A stretch of 64,000 nucleotides of DNA, from assembly GCA_963729875.1 (NCBI GenBank), contig CAVSPR010000002.1, forward strand, positions 496,001 through 560,000. The letters are read 5' to 3'. Source of the DNA: DATBSL01 sp963729875 (lineage in GTDB: Bacteria > Acidobacteriota > Vicinamibacteria > Fen-336). Positions 60,388 to 64,000 of this stretch are shown piece after piece. Positions within the stretch are counted from its first letter, which is position 1. Each line of letters opens with the position of its first letter. Under the pieces are notes generated by a model, which did not search any database, was not told the DNA's origin, and was given only the letters and a program-made list of their open reading frames with translations. A program made the translations under genes and the position numbers.

Positions 60388-61362
60388 TTGGTCGGCACCT
60401 CCCAGCTCTCTCGCTCACGGCGGCCGAAGTGGCACTACGTGGCGGTGGGCGTGGGGCTCATCGTGGTCGCGGTGGCCCTCACCGTGGCCTGGCAGATCCT
60501 GGCCGCTCCGGAGGCCGTGGGGTCTCAGGCGGTCGGCCCCGCTCGCGCCGTTGCGTACTTCTTCGGAAGCCTCCTCTTCCTCCTCCTGATCGCCGGCCTC
60601 GTCCTCATCGTGATCCTGCTCCTGCGAGAGGTCCGTCTCAACGAGCGGCAGTCGAACTTCGTGAGCGCGGTGACCCACGAGCTGAAGACGCCGGTCTCCT
60701 CGCTCAAGCTCTACCTCGACACCCTCGAGTACCGCGAGCTCGCCCCCGAGCGGCGCGCCGAGTTCTACCGGACGATGCGTCTGGACATCGACCGGCTCGA
60801 CGCGACGATCAACAACGTCCTGAGCGCGGCGATGTACACCGACCGCCCGGTGGCCGACCCGCGCCCCCTCGACCTCGTCCGGGTCGCGCGGCACGCGGCC
60901 GAGCTCACCCTCACCCGCCACCAGCTTCCGGGGGACGCGATCCGCTTCGAGGGCCCGGAGCGCCTGCGGGTGGCGGGGGACCCCCAGGCGCTGGAGACGG
61001 CGATCCTGAACCTGCTCGACAACGCGGTGAAGTACTCGAGGGACCGGGCCCGGATCGAGGTCGAGGTCTGGGGCGACGCCGACGGCCTGGCCCACGTCCG
61101 GGTGAGGGACCACGGGATCGGCATGGGCCGCACCCACCTGCCCTTCATCTTCACCCGCTTCTACCGGATCGGCGCCGAGGTGCGGCGGAGCCGCACCGGC
61201 ACCGGCCTCGGCCTCTTCATCGTGCGCTCGATCGTGAAAGGCCATCGGGGGACGATCACCGCCGACAGCCCGGGGCCCGACCGCGGCTCGACGTTCACGA
61301 TCAGCCTGCCCGGGCTCCTCGAGCCCGAGGGCGAGACGGCGTCGGAGGCGGCTCGTGCCTAG
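60388..61362 (+). CDS. sensor histidine kinase with two membrane helices
   Basis: 324 residues from TTG 60388 with AGGAG eight bases upstream. Helices about 17-37 and 55-80 enclose a very short periplasmic loop, so sensing may be within the membrane or via a partner. HisKA with H97 (FVSAVTHELKTPVSSLKLYLD), ATPase N-box LETAILNLLDNAVKYS, then DHGIGMGRTHLPFIFTRFYR and GTGLGLFIVRSI. Overlaps the regulator gene by eight bases. Confidence 0.9.
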   Translation: MVGTSQLSRSRRPKWHYVAVGVGLIVVAVALTVAWQILAAPEAVGSQAVGPARAVAYFFGSLLFLLLIAGLVLIVILLLREVRLNERQSNFVSAVTHELKTPVSSLKLYLDTLEYRELAPERRAEFYRTMRLDIDRLDATINNVLSAAMYTDRPVADPRPLDLVRVARHAAELTLTRHQLPGDAIRFEGPERLRVAGDPQALETAILNLLDNAVKYSRDRARIEVEVWGDADGLAHVRVRDHGIGMGRTHLPFIFTRFYRIGAEVRRSRTGTGLGLFIVRSIVKGHRGTITADSPGPDRGSTFTISLPGLLEPEGETASEAARA

Positions 61363-62074
61363 GGTCCTCGTCGTCGAGGACGAGGCGCACCTCGCGGCCG
61401 GCATCCGCTTCAACCTCGAGCTCGACGGCTACGACGTGGAGGTCATCGGGGACGGCTTGAGGGCGGTCGAGCGGCTGGCCCCGGCACCCGACGGGCCCGT
61501 CTGGGACGCGGTCCCCGTCGACCTCGTCCTGCTCGACGTGATGCTGCCCGGGCTCGACGGCTTCCAGATCGTCGAGCGCATGCGGCAGGCGGGCAACTAC
61601 GCGCCGGTGCTGATGCTCACCGCGAAGGGCCTGCCCGAGGACGTGGTCCAGGGGCTCGAGGCGGGGGCGGACGACTACCTGCCCAAGCCCTTCGACCTGC
61701 AGGTCCTGCTCGCGCGGGTGCGCGGCCTCATCCGGCGGCGGGACTGGGCCCGCGCACCGGGCGAGGGGGCGGCCACGGCCCGGGTGGGGGAGACCGAGGT
61801 GGACTTCGCCAACTTCCTGCTCCGCAAGGGCGGCGAGGTCGTGCGCCTGACCCTGCTCGAGACCATGCTGCTCAAGCTCCTGGTCGAGCGCCGGGGGCAG
61901 GTGGTGACGAAGGCCGAGATCCTCGAGAAGGTCTGGAATCTCCAGCCCGACACCGAGACCCGGGCCGTCGACAACTTCGTGATGCGCCTCCGCCGCTACC
62001 TGGAGGAAGACGCCCGCCGCCCGCGCCATCTCGAGACCGTCCGCGGCGTGGGCTACCGCCTCGCGCCCGAGTAG
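61355..62074 (+). CDS. OmpR-type response regulator
   Basis: 239 residues from GTG 61355. Receiver with acidic pair VVEDE and phospho-acceptor D61 (LVLLDVMLPGLDG), switch Thr in MLTAKG and Lys in YLPKPFD; C-terminal winged helix (LTLLETMLLKLLVERRGQVVTKAEIL ... AVDNFVMRLRRYLEED ... TVRGVGYRLAPE). Works with the overlapping kinase. Confidence 0.92.
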   Translation: MPRVLVVEDEAHLAAGIRFNLELDGYDVEVIGDGLRAVERLAPAPDGPVWDAVPVDLVLLDVMLPGLDGFQIVERMRQAGNYAPVLMLTAKGLPEDVVQGLEAGADDYLPKPFDLQVLLARVRGLIRRRDWARAPGEGAATARVGETEVDFANFLLRKGGEVVRLTLLETMLLKLLVERRGQVVTKAEILEKVWNLQPDTETRAVDNFVMRLRRYLEEDARRPRHLETVRGVGYRLAPE

Positions 62075-62157
62075 GGCGCGGTGGGCTCTGGTGGGCGCGA
62101 GCCCTCACGGCCGGCGGGTCCCTGGGGTATGCTCGCGCCGGCAGCTGGGGAGGGCCC

Positions 62158-62574
62158 ATGACCGACACGATCGTCCGACGTGCCCTGGGCGGGATCGCCC
62201 TGCTCACCCTGGCCACGGCGGCCTGGCCGCAGCCGCACCCGGACGCGGCCGCTGCGGCGAAGGGCCAGATCATCTACGTGCGGTACTGCGCGAGCTGCCA
62301 CGGGGTGGCCGGCCGCGGCGACGGAGCGATCGCCGCGGACCTCCGTGTGCCACCCACCGACCTCACCCGGCTCGCCGCGAAGCGGGGCGGCCGCTTCCCC
62401 CTCGACGAGGTCAGGCAGTCGATCGACGGCCGGAAGGCCACGCCCGGGCACGGCTCCGCGGACATGCCGGTCTGGGGGGAGGTCTTCCCGCGGACGGCGG
62501 GCACCGACTCGCCGAACACGGAGTCGGCCACCTGGCGGATCGCCCAGTACCTCTGGGCGATCCAGGCGAAGTAG
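62158..62574 (+). CDS. exported monoheme cytochrome c
   Basis: 138 residues. ATG 62158 after GGGGAGGG, with TATGCT at 62128-62133 as a possible -10. Signal peptide to about residue 24, heme site CASCH (44-48), axial Met in GSADMPVWG. Class I c-type fold close to cbb3-associated or alcohol-dehydrogenase cytochromes, with the GRGDG and PPTDL turns usual for periplasmic electron carriers. Partner unknown. It ends four bases from the opposing moaD stop. Confidence 0.85.
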   Translation: MTDTIVRRALGGIALLTLATAAWPQPHPDAAAAAKGQIIYVRYCASCHGVAGRGDGAIAADLRVPPTDLTRLAAKRGGRFPLDEVRQSIDGRKATPGHGSADMPVWGEVFPRTAGTDSPNTESATWRIAQYLWAIQAK

Positions 62575-62578
62575 GCGT

Positions 62579-62824
62579 CTACCCGCCGCTCACCGGCGGG
62601 ATGAAGACGACCTCGTCGCCGTCCGCGAGGGCCGTGTCGAAGGGCGCGTAGCGGCGGTTCACGGACGCGGCCAGGCTCGCGCGACGCGCCGCGAGGGCGG
62701 GGAAGTCGGCGCTCAGCCGGTCCCAGGCATGGCTCGCGGTCGAGCCCGCCGGCAGCTCCAGCCGGACCTCGGAGACACCGGCGGCTTCCCGAAGCGAGGC
62801 GAAGAGGCGGACCCGGACGCGCAT
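62579..62824 (-). CDS. moaD: molybdopterin synthase small subunit
   Basis: 81 residues from ATG 62824 (MRVRVRLFASLREAAGVSEV). Ubiquitin-like fold with C-terminal Gly-Gly (FIPPVSGG), the residue that is thiocarboxylated and gives sulfur to precursor Z. Divergent from moaA with 103 bases between, and both act in molybdenum cofactor synthesis. The large subunit MoaE is not in the window. Confidence 0.85.
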   Translation of the reverse strand: MRVRVRLFASLREAAGVSEVRLELPAGSTASHAWDRLSADFPALAARRASLAASVNRRYAPFDTALADGDEVVFIPPVSGG

Positions 62825-62927
62825 CGGTCGAGATTGGCCCGGCCGCCCGGCTCGCGTCAAATCGGGCGGAAGGCCCTCCTGAGGTGGCGGGGCGCCCGGC
62901 GAGTGGCTAGACTGGCTGAGGAAGCCC

Positions 62928-63917
62928 ATGCCGCGCGACCGCTTCGGACGTGAGATCGACTACCTCCGCCTCTCGGTCATCGACCACTGCAACCTGCGGT
63001 GCGTCTACTGCATGCCCCTGCGCGGCCTGTCCTTCGTTCCCTCACCCGAGCTCCTGACCGCCGCCGAGATCGAGACCGTGGTGCGCGCCGCGGTCTCGGT
63101 CGGCTTCCGGAAGTTCCGTCTCACCGGCGGGGAGCCTACCCTGCGCCCGGACGTCGTCGAGATCACTCGGCGGATCGCCTCGGTTCCCGGCGTCGAGGGC
63201 CTGGCGATGACGACGAACGGGATCCTGCTCCCGCGCCTGGCGAAACCACTGCGCGAGGCTGGGCTCACGCGCCTCAACATCCACGTGGACACGCTCCACC
63301 CGGAGCGGCTCGGGAAGATCATGCGCTTTGCGTCCATCGAGGAGGTCGAGGCGGGGATCGCCGCCGCCGAGGGGGCGGGGCTTCTCCCGATCAAGATCAA
63401 CTGCTCGGTGACGCGCGACTACAACGACGGGGACGTCGTGGACCTCGCGCGGCGCGCCTACGAGGGGGACTGGCACGTGCGCTTCATCGAGCTGATGCCC
63501 CTCGGGGGAGGCGAGACCGCCCACGTGGCGCTCTCCCAGTTCGTCCCGTCCGCGGAGACGCGCCGGCGGATCGAGGCGGAGCTCGGCCCCCTCGAGCCGA
63601 TCCCCAACCCGCACCCCTCCGACGAGGCCCGCAACTTCCGCTTCGCGCGGGGCCGGGGAATCGTCGGCTTCATCTCCCCGGTGAGCGAGCCCTACTGCGG
63701 CGCCTGCAACCGGATGCGGCTCACCGCGGACGGGAAGTTCCACCTCTGCCTGCTCAACGACGACGAGCTCGACGTCAAGCGGGCCTTGCGCGCGGGCGGC
63801 GGCGAGGCCGAGGTGGCGGAGATCCTGGTGAAGGCCGTCACGCTCAAGCCGACCGGGCACCGGCTGAACGAGGGCGTCTCGACCCGGGACCGCTCGATGT
63901 TCCAGATCGGCGGCTGA
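62928..63917 (+). CDS. moaA: GTP 3',8-cyclase (molybdenum cofactor)
   Basis: 329 residues. First step of Moco synthesis. N-terminal radical SAM cluster C21, C25, C28 (DHCNLRCVYCMPLRG), LTGGEPTLRPD (GGE motif), TTNGILL and INCSVTRDYND; C-terminal cluster CGACNRMRLTADGKFHLC for GTP binding; and the C-terminal Gly-Gly (SMFQIGG) required for activity. Full length. Confidence 0.95.
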   Translation: MPRDRFGREIDYLRLSVIDHCNLRCVYCMPLRGLSFVPSPELLTAAEIETVVRAAVSVGFRKFRLTGGEPTLRPDVVEITRRIASVPGVEGLAMTTNGILLPRLAKPLREAGLTRLNIHVDTLHPERLGKIMRFASIEEVEAGIAAAEGAGLLPIKINCSVTRDYNDGDVVDLARRAYEGDWHVRFIELMPLGGGETAHVALSQFVPSAETRRRIEAELGPLEPIPNPHPSDEARNFRFARGRGIVGFISPVSEPYCGACNRMRLTADGKFHLCLLNDDELDVKRALRAGGGEAEVAEILVKAVTLKPTGHRLNEGVSTRDRSMFQIGG

Positions 63918-63918
63918 T

Positions 63919-64000
63919 CTAGCTCCCCACCGCGAACTCGGCGCGGCAGCCCTGGTCGACCCAGATCCCGTCGCGGTCGAATCCCCAGCTGACGCCCTCG
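63919..64000 (-). CDS. C-terminal end of a DUF3011-type protein (partial)
   Basis: Leftward frame ending TAG 63921-63919 encodes EGVSWGFDRDGIWVDQGCRAEF then AVGS. The SWGxDxxGIWVxxGCRAEF pattern is the end of DUF3011 repeats, found in exported proteins of unknown role. Truncated by the window edge; its stop lies two bases from the moaA stop. Confidence 0.75.
   Translation of the reverse strand, partial: EGVSWGFDRDGIWVDQGCRAEFAVGS

Overview
The window is high-GC bacterial DNA (about 70% G+C by eye) with no rRNA, tRNA, CRISPR array or phage module that I can see. Two long Ser/Thr kinases fused to TolB-like propellers, a secreted tricorn protease, BNR and sulfatase-type exported proteins and a full MoxR/Bat operon suggest Acidobacteriota (Thermoanaerobaculia or Vicinamibacteria type); this is inference, as no marker gene is present. 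Many genes, including trxB, carry one-base frameshifts that restore a good family match when corrected. This fits uncorrected errors in a draft or metagenome assembly better than wholesale decay. I annotate such genes as CDS and give the break positions.

Layout. 0-10.6 kb: a PMT-like glycosyltransferase, an IMPDH/GMPR-family enzyme, a BNR protein, the cysK-cysE pair, then a leftward trxB / membrane protein / glycosyltransferase operon. 10.7-19 kb: moxR-DUF58-batA-batB/C-batD-batE, tightly coupled. 19-26 kb: a leftward respiratory operon (small membrane protein, cNMP-domain protein, tetraheme cytochrome c, four-cluster FeS protein, NrfD) opposite a rightward sensor kinase with two periplasmic CxxCH motifs and its NtrC-type regulator. 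A sigma54 promoter and a set of inverted repeats lie between them. This is the most interesting unit in the window. 26-46 kb: a rearranged accessory region with a radical SAM/SPASM gene, a permease remnant, a sulfatase-like lipoprotein, a deleted IS1182-type transposase, IS91-type fragments, a 1,500-residue acyl/AMP ligase with a GNAT-like end, an M14 peptidase, a GH2 enzyme and a kinase-propeller. Repeated pieces of radical SAM, ligase, M14 and IS91 genes are scattered through it. 46-58 kb: a C69 peptidase with a YfcC-type transporter, a second kinase-propeller, a YcaQ-like glycosylase, tricorn, and a subtilisin with a PrcB-domain partner. 58-64 kb: udk and an aldehyde dehydrogenase (divergent), a two-component system, a monoheme cytochrome c, moaD and moaA (divergent), and the end of a DUF3011 gene.

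How they work together. The NtrC-type regulator and its probable c-heme sensor kinase are well placed to switch on, through sigma54, a quinol/cytochrome electron-transfer complex built from NrfD, FeS and tetraheme subunits. Elsewhere several genes have a -10 hexamer ending 6-9 bases before the start codon, so leaderless transcription is probably common here. One such promoter has been duplicated with a shrunken M14 peptidase copy and now lies in front of the C69/transporter pair.
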